Below are positions 52,564-60,840 of a stretch of 64,000 nucleotides of DNA, in pieces. The translations under genes were made by a program, and so were the position numbers. The DNA is from Bacillota bacterium. Lineage in GTDB: Bacteria > Bacillota > Clostridia > Lachnospirales > Lachnospiraceae. The stretch is from positions 233,008 through 297,007 of the forward strand of contig JAEZZO010000068.1 of assembly GCA_023418475.1 (NCBI GenBank). Direction: 5' to 3'. Every line of letters starts with the position of its first letter. The stretch's first letter is position 1. The notes beneath the pieces were generated by a model that was given only the letters and a program-made list of their open reading frames with translations, made no database searches and was not told the origin of the DNA.

Positions 52564-53421
52564 ATGAAAAAAGTCGTTGTGACCGGCGGAAGCGGAAAGC
52601 TGGGAGAGTGGGTTTTAAAAGATCTGGTACAGCATGGATATCAAGTCTTGAATGTGGATAAAATGGCACCCAAAGAAGATATCTGTGAAACTTTGTTTGT
52701 AAATTTGGATCATCTGGGAGAAGCCTATGGTGCTTTACAGGGTGCAGATGCCGTAATACACCTTGCCGCTATCCCCGTTGCTTTTCGCTATCCGAATGAA
52801 GTTACTTTTCAAAATAATGTAATGGCAACCTATAATATTCTGGAAGCGGCAGCGGGGATTGGAATCAAAAAAGTAGTTACAGCCTCCAGTGAAACGGCAT
52901 ATGGAATTGGATTTGCTAAGGAATTACATTCTCCGCTTTATGTACCGATCGATGAGGAACATCCGCTGCTTCCGGAGGATCCTTATGGACTGTCCAAGGT
53001 GGTAGGTGAGGAAATTGCGAAGTCATTTCATAGAAGAACGGGCATGCAGATTGCCTGCCTTCGCATAGGTTATGTGCATACCATGGAGATGTTTCGTGAC
53101 TATCCGGATTTTAATACAGATCCGGTGCAAAGAGTTCGTAATGTCTGGAATTATATTGATGTCCGGGATGCTGCCAGTGCCTGCAGATTAGCTTTGGAAG
53201 CTGATAATCTGGGGTGTGTTGCTCTTAATATTGTAGCGGATGAAACCTGTATGGATGTGAAAAGCCGAGAGCTTATGTCAGAAATATTTCCAGGGGTAAA
53301 GGATTTCAGAGAAAGCCTGGAGGGCTATGAAGGGCTAATGAGTAATAAAAAGGCGAAGGAGCTTCTTGGCTGGCAGCCGGTTCATACCTGGAGAGATAAT
53401 GTGAAAAGTCTTACTTTATAA
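52564..53421 (+). CDS. NAD(P)-dependent epimerase/dehydratase (extended SDR)
   Basis: A 285-residue extended short-chain dehydrogenase. The nucleotide-binding motif is VVVTGGSGKLGEWVL (TGGxGxxG) and the catalytic residues are in SSETAYG and YGLSKVVGEE (YxxxK). The C-terminal sugar-binding part is short. Such enzymes oxidise or epimerise sugars; uronate or aldose dehydrogenase activity would fit a catabolic operon, but the exact substrate is not readable. It is cotranscribed with the fucosidase gene. Confidence 0.9.
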   Translation: MKKVVVTGGSGKLGEWVLKDLVQHGYQVLNVDKMAPKEDICETLFVNLDHLGEAYGALQGADAVIHLAAIPVAFRYPNEVTFQNNVMATYNILEAAAGIGIKKVVTASSETAYGIGFAKELHSPLYVPIDEEHPLLPEDPYGLSKVVGEEIAKSFHRRTGMQIACLRIGYVHTMEMFRDYPDFNTDPVQRVRNVWNYIDVRDAASACRLALEADNLGCVALNIVADETCMDVKSRELMSEIFPGVKDFRESLEGYEGLMSNKKAKELLGWQPVHTWRDNVKSLTL

Positions 53422-53424
53422 ACT

Positions 53425-53491
53425 AATAAGCTAATCTTAAAAAGCATAATTGTAATTATGATTGGTAGAGAGTAATATAAGCTTATTAAAT
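53425..53491 (+). terminator. Possible terminator after the SDR gene
   Basis: AATAAGCT (53425-53432) pairs with AGCTTATT (53480-53487) around a perfect inner hairpin CATAATT-gt-AATTATG (53445-53460), then AAATTATT. The T-tract is weak. Confidence 0.4.
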
Positions 53492-53607
53492 TATTGTAGA
53501 ATATCGTTGAAAAATTTAGATTTGTTCGGGATCACTTAGTGAGACTAAAATTCCTTGAAAAAATTATTACAAATGAAAGACGGAAGCCTACATAGTAAAA
53601 TTTATGA

Positions 53608-53657
53608 AACGGAATAACCTGCAGAATATTACTTGATATTCTGCAGGTTATTCCGTT
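53608..53657. terminator. Perfect 21-bp stem-loop after the 96-residue gene
   Basis: AACGGAATAACCTGCAGAATA (bases 53608-53628) is matched without error by 53637-53657 around an eight-base loop. It lies just downstream of the minus-strand small gene. The T-tract (AAATTTTA) is weak for its length. Confidence 0.6.
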
Positions 53658-53673
53658 AATAAGCCTATTCTTC

Positions 53674-53964
53674 TCATTCGATTGGTTCATATCGGTGAAA
53701 GATTTTATCAGCACTGCAAACATGCTTCGTTCCATCTGAATCAATAATAATATAATCATTTTCACCAATAAATGTACGACCTCTGCTATGGGCAATATAG
53801 GGGCATTCGATAGACCCATTCGCGCGCTTTGCTTTTATAAGATTATCTGTTCTAATCCAACCTTTTGTAACGACCTCCGACCATAATTCGTAACCATCTT
53901 CGAAACCTTTATCCTTTTCGTATTGAAAAACATCAGCTTCTAAACTTATTCGCCTGCATCTCAT
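53674..53964 (-). CDS. Small hypothetical protein with phage-like C-terminal motif
   Basis: A 96-residue soluble protein with a good ribosome-binding site (AGAGGTG five bases before the ATG), which supports a real gene. Visible features are a Cys/Arg-rich start (MRCRRISLEADVFQYEKDKG), a run of alternating charges and the tail ENDYIIIDSDGTKHVCSADKIF. That tail resembles the PGDY-I-type end of small phage or mobile-element proteins. No enzyme motif is seen. It sits alone between the fucosidase operon and the YesM/YesN pair. The function is not recognised. Confidence 0.65.
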   Translation of the reverse strand: MRCRRISLEADVFQYEKDKGFEDGYELWSEVVTKGWIRTDNLIKAKRANGSIECPYIAHSRGRTFIGENDYIIIDSDGTKHVCSADKIFHRYEPIE

Positions 53965-54044
53965 ACAATCACCTCTTTCAGCAGTGGTTAGGTTCGATTG
54001 CTCCTGATTTCATTATATCATAGATTAATGAATGCTGGAAGATA

Positions 54045-54839
54045 TTAAGTTACATCGGAACAATTATCGGGCATATAATAGAGCTGTTTAAACTCTCCGG
54101 GAGTACAGTTTAAGCGCTTTTGAAAAGCCTGGTAAAGACGCCGTTCATGATTATAACCTACCAGATAACTTACCTCACTGATGGAAAGATCCGGATCATA
54201 GAGTAAAAATTCGGCAGCCTTTTGAAGCCTTATATTATCAAGAAGAAAGCAGAAATTATTATTGGTATATTTACTGATAATGCTGGATAAATAATTAGGA
54301 TTCATCATAAACTCCTCGCTGATAGTTTGCAGAGAAACATCTGTCATGTAGTTTCGAAGAAGATAATCTATAATTTTCTTTAAAGAACTGGGGTAAGAGG
54401 GCTGTTGAAGAGAAAATTGAAAAAAAGGTATCTCGGGAAGGGTACGGTTCATTTTACGGGAATAGGCTTCGGGAAGACTTTCATACGCTTTTTGAACGGC
54501 TGCCAGCAGAGCATCCTTATCTACCGGTTTCAGGAGATATTCAACCACACCATACCTTATAGCGCGCTGGGCATAAGAAAAATTATCATATCCGGAAACA
54601 ATGATAAATTTAATCTTTTTATTCAACTCATAAAAATTTTCAATCATATCAAGACCATCCATTTGCTTCATACGGATATCGGTGATAATTAAATCAATAT
54701 TAGCATTCGAATAAAAGTCACAGGCCTCTTTTCCGTCCGAAGCGATCTGAACGCTGCAGCAAAAAGGACAAAGCTTTTTTAGGATTGCTGCAATGCCCTG
54801 CGCAATATTTTTCTCATCTTCAACGATTAGTATTCTCAT
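54045..54839 (-). CDS. YesN-type response regulator with AraC output domain
   Basis: A 264-residue regulator. The receiver domain (about 1-120) has acidic residues in ILIVEDEKNIAQ, the phospho-acceptor Asp in LIITDIRMKQMDGLDM and the Lys in EYLLKPVDK. A short linker leads to an AraC-type DNA-binding domain (MTDVSLQTISEEFMMNPNYL, LSISEVSYLVGYNHERRLYQ). It forms a pair with the sensor kinase gene, which it overlaps by 20 bases. Such pairs control the neighbouring sugar ABC transporter, here transcribed divergently. Confidence 0.95.
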   Translation of the reverse strand: MRILIVEDEKNIAQGIAAILKKLCPFCCSVQIASDGKEACDFYSNANIDLIITDIRMKQMDGLDMIENFYELNKKIKFIIVSGYDNFSYAQRAIRYGVVEYLLKPVDKDALLAAVQKAYESLPEAYSRKMNRTLPEIPFFQFSLQQPSYPSSLKKIIDYLLRNYMTDVSLQTISEEFMMNPNYLSSIISKYTNNNFCFLLDNIRLQKAAEFLLYDPDLSISEVSYLVGYNHERRLYQAFQKRLNCTPGEFKQLYYMPDNCSDVT

Positions 54840-56568
54840 AGAAGAGCTCCTCTCTTACTAATGGAAAGCGGAGGAAGGTTCCGCCTTCGTTGATGTTATC
54901 AATTTCAAGTCCTAAATGGTTCCTGTGAAATGCCTTCAGGCGATCGTTTACATTACGCAGTCCCACATGCCGGGAAGCGGGTAATGTGGTTTCAGAATAT
55001 AGAATATCTTGAATAATCTTTAGATGCTCCGGTGAGATACCAATACCGTTATCTCTGATTTCTACGTAAACTATATCGGATAATTCAAAATTATCTTTTC
55101 CATATATCTGAATGGAGATATGAAGCGGCTTCTCTTTTTGAAATCCATGTTTAATGGAATTTTCAAGTAAGGGCTGTAAAATAAAGCGCGGACAGTACAG
55201 GTTATCCAGCTCCGTCTGTATTGAAATATCAAAGCTGAGGTTCTGGTTCATTCTGATTTGATTTACTTCCAGGTAATCCCTGGCACTTTGCAGCTCCGTT
55301 TCAAGTGGAGCAGGCTCGGTTCTGTTATTCATGGCATATCGCATGTATTTTCCGAAAACGGTGGTCATACGTGCTGTTTCCAGATCATTATGCTGCTCTG
55401 AGGACATACGGATATTCTCAAGAATATTATAAAGAAAATGAGGCTTAATCTGAGCCTGCAGTGCATAATACTGTGCTTCCTTCATTTTTAAGGAGACTTC
55501 ATAATTATTATGAATAAGTTCATTAATTTTCTTTATCAATTGATTATAGGTTGAAATAGTGCTTCCGATTTCGTCCTGATAGGGAATTCCATCATAAGTA
55601 GTCAGGTAGTGGGCTTCCTGATTGGATATAAAATGGTCAAAGTCGACCAACCGTTTTGTCAGAGAGCGGGCAATCAGGTAATAGACACTACTGAATATAA
55701 TGAGGCTAAAAATAGTAACCATAATATATAAGGGAATATGATAAGCCGAATAATCATGAGGAACGACTGGCTGAATCACAGTATAGGGCAGGGCATTCAG
55801 CTGATAGGATAAATAATTCGTATGATCCAGTAAGCGGTCAATTGCATCAGGAGAACAGATTATCAAGGCATTACCGGAATATTGAAAGAGTACCGGAGGG
55901 GTGTCCTCATGATAGAAGTACCAGGAGGTCTTAAGGTTTGTCGTCAGTTGGTGAAGGATCTCGTTATAATTAGTACGCATCATGAGAATGCCAAGATTGG
56001 TTTTATAATTTTTATCATATAGGATTTTATAATAGGTTAATTCACCGTCTTTCGTTAATTCCCAGAATCCATTGATATGCCTTTTAATATTTTTAATAAA
56101 ACTACTATCTTTAGGAAACTGATCCATTGCTTCCAGCTTATTAGGTATACTTAATGCATATTGTTTGGATCCGTAGATTGTAATGGAAGTGACACGTCTG
56201 TCATACGCGTAGCAGTTAAAGGTATCCGAGATGTTGCCTATATAATTAAATAGGATATCAGATACAGTCAGGTATTTATTCTCCAGGAAGGAGGCGATTT
56301 CCGTATTATTTTGAAAAAAATACGTATAATTAGCAAGCTGGTCGAGCAGATACGTAAATTGTGAATCAAAATTTGTAAGCTCCTGCTTTTGAGAAGCGAT
56401 ATAGGATTTTCTGGTAGACTGATAACTAAGTCCGAATAAGAGCATCGCGAGGCTTATAACCGGAATGACGACAATGATGAAATAACCAAGTGCGAGCTTT
56501 CGGTTTAGTTTTAAATTCATAAAGCTTTTTTGTACTTTTTGATAGAAATGATATAATCTCATAGGCAT
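54820..56568 (-). CDS. YesM-type membrane sensor histidine kinase
   Basis: A 582-residue kinase. Span one lies near residues 23-48. An extracellular domain of about 240 residues (double-Cache-like) leads to span two (IPLYIMVTIFSLIIFSSVYY), then a HAMP (SLTKRLVDFD). The His-kinase region carries the phosphorylated His in AQIKPHFLYNILENIRM, and the ATPase has LQPLLENSIKHGF and the G-box REIRDNGIGISPEHL. It presumably senses a free or protein-bound oligosaccharide outside the cell. Two nearby ATGs (56568, 56562) follow AAGGAG; the first is taken. Confidence 0.94.
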   Translation of the reverse strand: MPMRLYHFYQKVQKSFMNLKLNRKLALGYFIIVVIPVISLAMLLFGLSYQSTRKSYIASQKQELTNFDSQFTYLLDQLANYTYFFQNNTEIASFLENKYLTVSDILFNYIGNISDTFNCYAYDRRVTSITIYGSKQYALSIPNKLEAMDQFPKDSSFIKNIKRHINGFWELTKDGELTYYKILYDKNYKTNLGILMMRTNYNEILHQLTTNLKTSWYFYHEDTPPVLFQYSGNALIICSPDAIDRLLDHTNYLSYQLNALPYTVIQPVVPHDYSAYHIPLYIMVTIFSLIIFSSVYYLIARSLTKRLVDFDHFISNQEAHYLTTYDGIPYQDEIGSTISTYNQLIKKINELIHNNYEVSLKMKEAQYYALQAQIKPHFLYNILENIRMSSEQHNDLETARMTTVFGKYMRYAMNNRTEPAPLETELQSARDYLEVNQIRMNQNLSFDISIQTELDNLYCPRFILQPLLENSIKHGFQKEKPLHISIQIYGKDNFELSDIVYVEIRDNGIGISPEHLKIIQDILYSETTLPASRHVGLRNVNDRLKAFHRNHLGLEIDNINEGGTFLRFPLVREELFYENTNR

Positions 56569-56837
56569 GTGGCTCCTTACGAAAGGATGTTATTTCTTAT
56601 CTTTCATAATAATAGAATAAGCAGGAAATGTTAAGCCTATCAATGAAAAAAGCGCATAAAAAATGAGAAATAAACATATGCGAAGCAGAAATGATTTTGT
56701 TATACTCTATTTGTAGATAAAATTCATATGAATAGAACAGGAATTCCTAAAATGTAACAACTATTACTACATAGTCACAACCAGAGGTTTGAGATCGAAG
56801 TAAGATTTCACAGCTTTGAAAGGAGAAGGGCAAAATT
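56569..56837. promoter_or_regulatory. Divergent spacer between yesM-like and solute-binding protein genes
   Basis: These 269 bases hold no ORF. A TAAAAT sequence near 56715-56720, with TTGTTA 15 bases upstream, is a weak promoter candidate for the binding-protein gene. The last 140 bases form its leader. No strong operator palindrome is seen. Confidence 0.35.
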
Positions 56838-58448
56838 ATGAAAAAGAAAATTGTTTCTATGATCCTGTGCCTTGTTATGATAGCAAGCTTATGTGCAGGA
56901 TGCTCAAATAGCTCGAAACAGGAGGCATCTGATAATAGTACGAAGGTAACGGATGCAGCAGCGCCATCGGCCACACAAGCAACAGGAGAGACAGGGCAGG
57001 AAAGTAAAGATTTGACGAAGTTGTCTGTTTTTATTAATGAGTCATGGTACCCGGTCAATTCCTTCACAGGAAAAATACCGGAAGCCATTAAGAAAGCAAC
57101 TGGTGTTGATTTAGATGTTACCATTGCAACCGATTCCAGTCAATTGGGAGTTATGATTGCATCTGGTGAACTTCCGGATCTGGTTTTTACAGATTTAAGT
57201 TTGAATGAACTTAGTAATTCCGACGTATGTTTTGCACTGGATGACTTGACATCAGAAACTGGTGTGGATTTTTCAAAATCGGAAAATTATGACGAAAGAA
57301 ATAAGATTGCTAAGTCTTTTTCAGAGGATGGCAAGAGCTACACCTTATTAAATAATTATAATACTCAAAAAGACTGGGCAAATTTGAAAATTGGTGCACC
57401 CGGACAGGCATGTACTTATTACCGCAAGGATTTATTGGATGCAGCCGGAATAGCAGTACCGACCAATATGGATGAATTTGTACAATGTCTAGGAAAAGTA
57501 AAAGAGGCATACCCGAATATGACGCCATTAGGACTTGGCGGATATTGGAAATTACAGGCAATATCGAATTGGATGGGTGTATCGGCCGGACAATATGATA
57601 CGGCAACAGGAGCATATCATTATGAAGCAACTGCTCCGACCTATAAAGATTTTCTGTCCTACAGCAATAAGTTATATCGTGCCGGATATATTACCGCTGA
57701 GGATTATGCAAATGAAAACGAAGCAGATGGACATCAAAAAGCATATAATGATGGATTTGTATTCTATCCGTGGTTTTTGTCACAGTCAAATCTTGCACAG
57801 CTACAGAGCAATGCTACAACGAAGACAGCAAAATGGGCTATTCTTGCTCCGCTGGGACAAGCACCCATCGGTACCGGTAAAGGCTGGGGTGGGGTATTTA
57901 TTTCGAAAAACTGTTCCAATCCAAAAGCAGCTGCAACGCTTGTATCTTATTTAAATTCACCGGAAGGCTCTAAACTTGCTATGTGGGGTGTTGAAGGTGA
58001 TGATTATACACTGGGCAGTGATGGCGTTCCTCAGTTTAGCGCAAATTATCTGGCTGCAAGAGACGATTCAGAAAAGTATTATAAAGAATATAACACGTTG
58101 TTCTATTTCGGTTCTTCCGCTATTACAGAAATCTATATGAATTATGCAGGAATGGATGCAGAGAAATTAAGCCAGTTTACTGCTTATGCCAAGGGCTTTA
58201 AGAGCTATCCAGAAGTCGGTATTGCAGAGCCTTCTACTACTTCCGATCAGGGTGTAATCAAAACTAAAATGGAAGAGTTCAGGAAGAACTATGTTGCTAA
58301 GGTTGTATTTACGGATACGGATAAGGAATTTGAGAGTGCCTATAATGAGTTCATGAAGGCGCTAAAGGACACCGGTGTAGACAGCTATAATGATTATATG
58401 ACAAAGAAAATTGCAGAAGTAAAGAAAGATTATGGTCTCGCAAATTAG
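56838..58448 (+). CDS. Sugar ABC transporter solute-binding lipoprotein
   Basis: A 536-residue lipoprotein. Signal peptide MKKKIVSMILCLVMIASLCA, with the lipidated Cys at 22 (CAGC), then a Ser/Thr-rich tether. The large binding fold resembles the LplA/type-1 extracellular oligosaccharide-binding class, which is longer than monosaccharide-binding proteins. AAAGGAGAAGGG precedes the ATG. It supplies substrate to the two permeases downstream. The energising ATPase (usually MsmX-like and shared) is not encoded here. Confidence 0.93.
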   Translation: MKKKIVSMILCLVMIASLCAGCSNSSKQEASDNSTKVTDAAAPSATQATGETGQESKDLTKLSVFINESWYPVNSFTGKIPEAIKKATGVDLDVTIATDSSQLGVMIASGELPDLVFTDLSLNELSNSDVCFALDDLTSETGVDFSKSENYDERNKIAKSFSEDGKSYTLLNNYNTQKDWANLKIGAPGQACTYYRKDLLDAAGIAVPTNMDEFVQCLGKVKEAYPNMTPLGLGGYWKLQAISNWMGVSAGQYDTATGAYHYEATAPTYKDFLSYSNKLYRAGYITAEDYANENEADGHQKAYNDGFVFYPWFLSQSNLAQLQSNATTKTAKWAILAPLGQAPIGTGKGWGGVFISKNCSNPKAAATLVSYLNSPEGSKLAMWGVEGDDYTLGSDGVPQFSANYLAARDDSEKYYKEYNTLFYFGSSAITEIYMNYAGMDAEKLSQFTAYAKGFKSYPEVGIAEPSTTSDQGVIKTKMEEFRKNYVAKVVFTDTDKEFESAYNEFMKALKDTGVDSYNDYMTKKIAEVKKDYGLAN

Positions 58449-58490
58449 TTAAAATAAATTTTCATAGGAAATTAGTACATTAATATGTCA

Positions 58491-58530
58491 GGGCTATAGT
58501 TAAGGCAATGATCTTGGCTATAGCCCTTTT
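58491..58530 (+). terminator. Attenuating terminator between binding protein and permeases
   Basis: A perfect 9-bp stem GGGCTATAG (58491-58499) and CTATAGCCC (58518-58526), followed by TTTT. Placed inside the operon, it would lower permease expression relative to the binding protein, as is common for such transporters. Confidence 0.75.
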
Positions 58531-58583
58531 ACAAGAATTACTGTGTATGCTTGAATAACTGGTATGCTTTTCGCAAAAGTTTT

Positions 58584-58610
58584 GTATGCCGCATACGCGA
58601 CAGATGGAGG
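58584..58610 (+). repeat. RBS-proximal hairpin element, copy 4
   Basis: GTATG (58584-58588) and CATAC (58592-58596) form a hairpin, followed by CGACAGATGGAGG, the Shine-Dalgarno of the permease. It parallels the element at 16.22 kb in order and in the AAGTTTT...CAGATGGAGG frame, with different but still pairing stem bases. Confidence 0.5.
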
Positions 58611-58615
58611 TTATT

Positions 58616-59563
58616 ATGACAAAGAATGTAATAAGCACTTATAAAAAGAACTTTAAAAAACAGCTTCCACTACAGCTTTTCGTTTTATCCGGGGTCGTAT
58701 ATTTACTGATCTTTAATGTAATCCCTATGTTTGGTCTGGTAATGGGATTCAAGGATTATAAAATTACCATGGGCGTAAAAGGAATATTTACGGCGCAATG
58801 GGTAGGTTTAAAATTTATGAAAGAATTTGTTACCGATTTTCAATTTCCGCAGCTTGTTAAAAACACAATAGGTATCAGTTTGTTAAAATTGGTTTTTACT
58901 TTTCCCATCCCAATTATTTTTGCTATTATGTTAAGTGAACTGAAAGGATCGGCTTTTAAAAAAATCACGCAGACGGCCAGCTATTTACCTCATTTTATTT
59001 CATGGGTTATTATTTCGGGATTATCTTTTCAATTTCTTTCTAAGAATGGTATTATCAATTCCTTATTGATACATTTTCATTTAGTAGATAAACCAGTTGG
59101 ATTTTTGACAGACGCTTCCAAGTTCTGGGGTATGATTACCGCTTTGGATGTCTGGAAGGAAACCGGTTGGTGGGCAATTGTCTTTCTGGCAGCAATTATG
59201 GGAATTAGTCAGGAAATGTATGAATCAGCACGACTGGACGGTGCCGGAAGATTGCAGAGAATTTGGTACATAACACTTCCCTGCATCAAGCCAACGGTAG
59301 TAGTAGTTTTAATCTTAGCTCTTGGTAATCTGTTTGGAGGAGGACTTAGTGGTTCGAATTTTGAACAAAGTTATCTGTTTGGAAATACGATGAACAGTTC
59401 GGCCTCCAGTATTATTCAAACCTATGTCTATAAGGTTGGTCTGGCAAATGGACGTTATGCTTATGCCACTGCAGTTGGTATGATACAATCTGTAATTTCA
59501 CTGATTTTTGTTTTTGGCAGTAACGCAATATCGAAAAAAGTAGCCGGAAGCAGCTTATTCTAG
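58616..59563 (+). CDS. Sugar ABC transporter permease (LplB-like)
   Basis: A 315-residue permease with six membrane spans and the EAA loop in MYESARLDGAGRLQRIWYI, which docks the ATPase. The size and the N-terminal sequence (VYLLIFNVIPMFGLVMGFKD) fit the LplB group that pairs with YtcP/LplC proteins and a large lipoprotein. ATG 58616 follows GGAGG by five bases; the frame from 58586 runs through the hairpin element. It is 11 bases ahead of the second permease gene. Confidence 0.95.
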   Translation: MTKNVISTYKKNFKKQLPLQLFVLSGVVYLLIFNVIPMFGLVMGFKDYKITMGVKGIFTAQWVGLKFMKEFVTDFQFPQLVKNTIGISLLKLVFTFPIPIIFAIMLSELKGSAFKKITQTASYLPHFISWVIISGLSFQFLSKNGIINSLLIHFHLVDKPVGFLTDASKFWGMITALDVWKETGWWAIVFLAAIMGISQEMYESARLDGAGRLQRIWYITLPCIKPTVVVVLILALGNLFGGGLSGSNFEQSYLFGNTMNSSASSIIQTYVYKVGLANGRYAYATAVGMIQSVISLIFVFGSNAISKKVAGSSLF

Positions 59564-59574
59564 GAGGTGTACAT

Positions 59575-60465
59575 ATGTTAAGCAGATGGAAAAAGAAAAG
59601 TATGGAAGACAAAATTTTGGATGGTATTATCTATCTATTTTGTATATTACTAATATTTATTACAATTTATCCATTTTATTATATTTTTGTCGTTTCCTTC
59701 AATGAGGGAATAGATGCTTCTATGGGAGGTATTTATTGGTTTCCGAGAAAATTTACATTAGAAAATTACTATGATTTTTTTACGGATTTAAAATGGCTGA
59801 AGGGACTTGGAATTTCCATATCCAGTACGGTGATCGGAACAATAGTCAGTGTATTGTTCACTGTACTGGTTTCTTATGCGGTATCTTTTCATGATTTATT
59901 AAACAGAAAGTTTTATATGACATTAATCATTGTCTGTATGTACTTTTCAGGCGGTGTCATTCCATATTATGCTTTGTTGAAATCCTTAGGACTTATTAAT
60001 AATTATCTGGTTTATATTATTCCCGGAGCGTTAAGTACTTTCTTTATCTTAATTGGAACTTCTTTCTTTGAAGGCATACCGGGTTCCTTAAGAGAATCAG
60101 CTAAGATTGACGGAGCCGGTGAGCTGACAGTATTCTCCAAAATTATTCTGCCGATTTCAAAGCCTTTTATTGCTACCTGTATCTTATTTACCGGTGTGGG
60201 TAAATGGAATAACTGGTATGATTGCACCTTTTTCACACAGTCAAAGGGACTTCGTAATCTTGCATATTTAATGATGCAGGTAATCAATTCTACACAGGTA
60301 AGTGCAACGGCAGCGGCAGCAGGTGCTAATTCGAGTACTACAACAACTACTATGTCGATTCAGACTGCAGCCATGGTTGTTGCTACCGTTCCGATTATAT
60401 GTATTTATCCGTTTTTACAGAAGCATTTTGTAACAGGTATGATGATTGGATCGGTTAAGGAGTAA
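59575..60465 (+). CDS. Sugar ABC transporter permease (YtcP/LplC-like)
   Basis: A 296-residue permease with six membrane spans and the EAA loop LRESAKIDGAGELTVFSKII. It forms a heterodimer with the preceding permease. An unusual Ala/Thr/Ser-rich stretch (SATAAAAGANSSTTTTT, residues about 243-260) lies in the loop before the last spans. AGGAGG precedes the ATG. The final codons AAG-GAG-TAA form the sequence AAGGAGTAA, which is also the repeat boundary found three more times in the spacer that follows. Confidence 0.95.
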   Translation: MLSRWKKKSMEDKILDGIIYLFCILLIFITIYPFYYIFVVSFNEGIDASMGGIYWFPRKFTLENYYDFFTDLKWLKGLGISISSTVIGTIVSVLFTVLVSYAVSFHDLLNRKFYMTLIIVCMYFSGGVIPYYALLKSLGLINNYLVYIIPGALSTFFILIGTSFFEGIPGSLRESAKIDGAGELTVFSKIILPISKPFIATCILFTGVGKWNNWYDCTFFTQSKGLRNLAYLMMQVINSTQVSATAAAAGANSSTTTTTMSIQTAAMVVATVPIICIYPFLQKHFVTGMMIGSVKE

Positions 60466-60628
60466 TCGATAATTGCGAAACTTATATAGTAGACAAATTG
60501 TATACATAGAAAGTATATATTCCTCCGCTCCAACGCTCCTTCCGCTTAACTTCCGCTCCGGAACATATACTTTCTGTGTATACGATTCATATAATTCTTG
60601 CGTTTCGCTATTACTTATTAAGGAGTAA
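60455..60628 (+). repeat. 162-bp imperfect palindromic element flanked by TTAAGGAGTAA
   Basis: TTAAGGAGTAA occurs at 60455-60465 and again at 60618-60628. Between the two copies is a long imperfect palindrome. GTATACATAGAAAGTATATA-TTCC (60500-60523) pairs with 60560-60583 with two differences, and outer arms GCGAAAC (60475-60481) pair with GTTTCGC (60602-60608). The C-rich loop is TCCGCTCCAACGCTCC and so on. The direct repeats look like a target-site duplication of a small non-coding mobile element; no transposase is present. Confidence 0.7.
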
Positions 60629-60830
60629 AGGTTGAAAGAAAGACATTTTCAACCTAAAATAGATTTGTGCCTGCGTAATCCTCGGCGCAAATCTTATGAT
60701 GTGCAGAGAGCGTGCACAGGAGTAAAGGTTGAAAGAAAGACATTTTCAACCTAAAATAGATTTGTGCCTGCGTAATCCTCGGCGCAAATCTTAGGATGTG
60801 CAGAGAACGTGCACAGGAGTAAGGAGTAAG
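60621..60830 (+). repeat. Tandem 97-bp elements, each bounded by AGGAGTAA
   Basis: Unit one is 60621-60717, unit two 60718-60814; they differ at two bases. A third AGGAGTAA starts at 60815 and a fourth AGGAGTAA at 60823. Each unit folds into three hairpins: GGTTGAAA/TTTCAACC, GATTTGTGCC/GGCGCAAATC with the loop TGCGTAATCCTC, and GTGCA/TGCAC. The boundary octamer works as part of the ribosome-binding region of the next gene. The middle hairpin also occurs at 8010-8043. Confidence 0.85.
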
Positions 60831-60840
60831 ATTAAAGGAA

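Noticed and set aside
60455..60628. Insertion sequence
   Set aside because: No transposase gene in or near the palindrome; it can only be a non-autonomous element.
60621..60814. Possible CRISPR array
   Set aside because: Only two 97-bp units in direct tandem, no unique spacers between short repeats and no cas genes.
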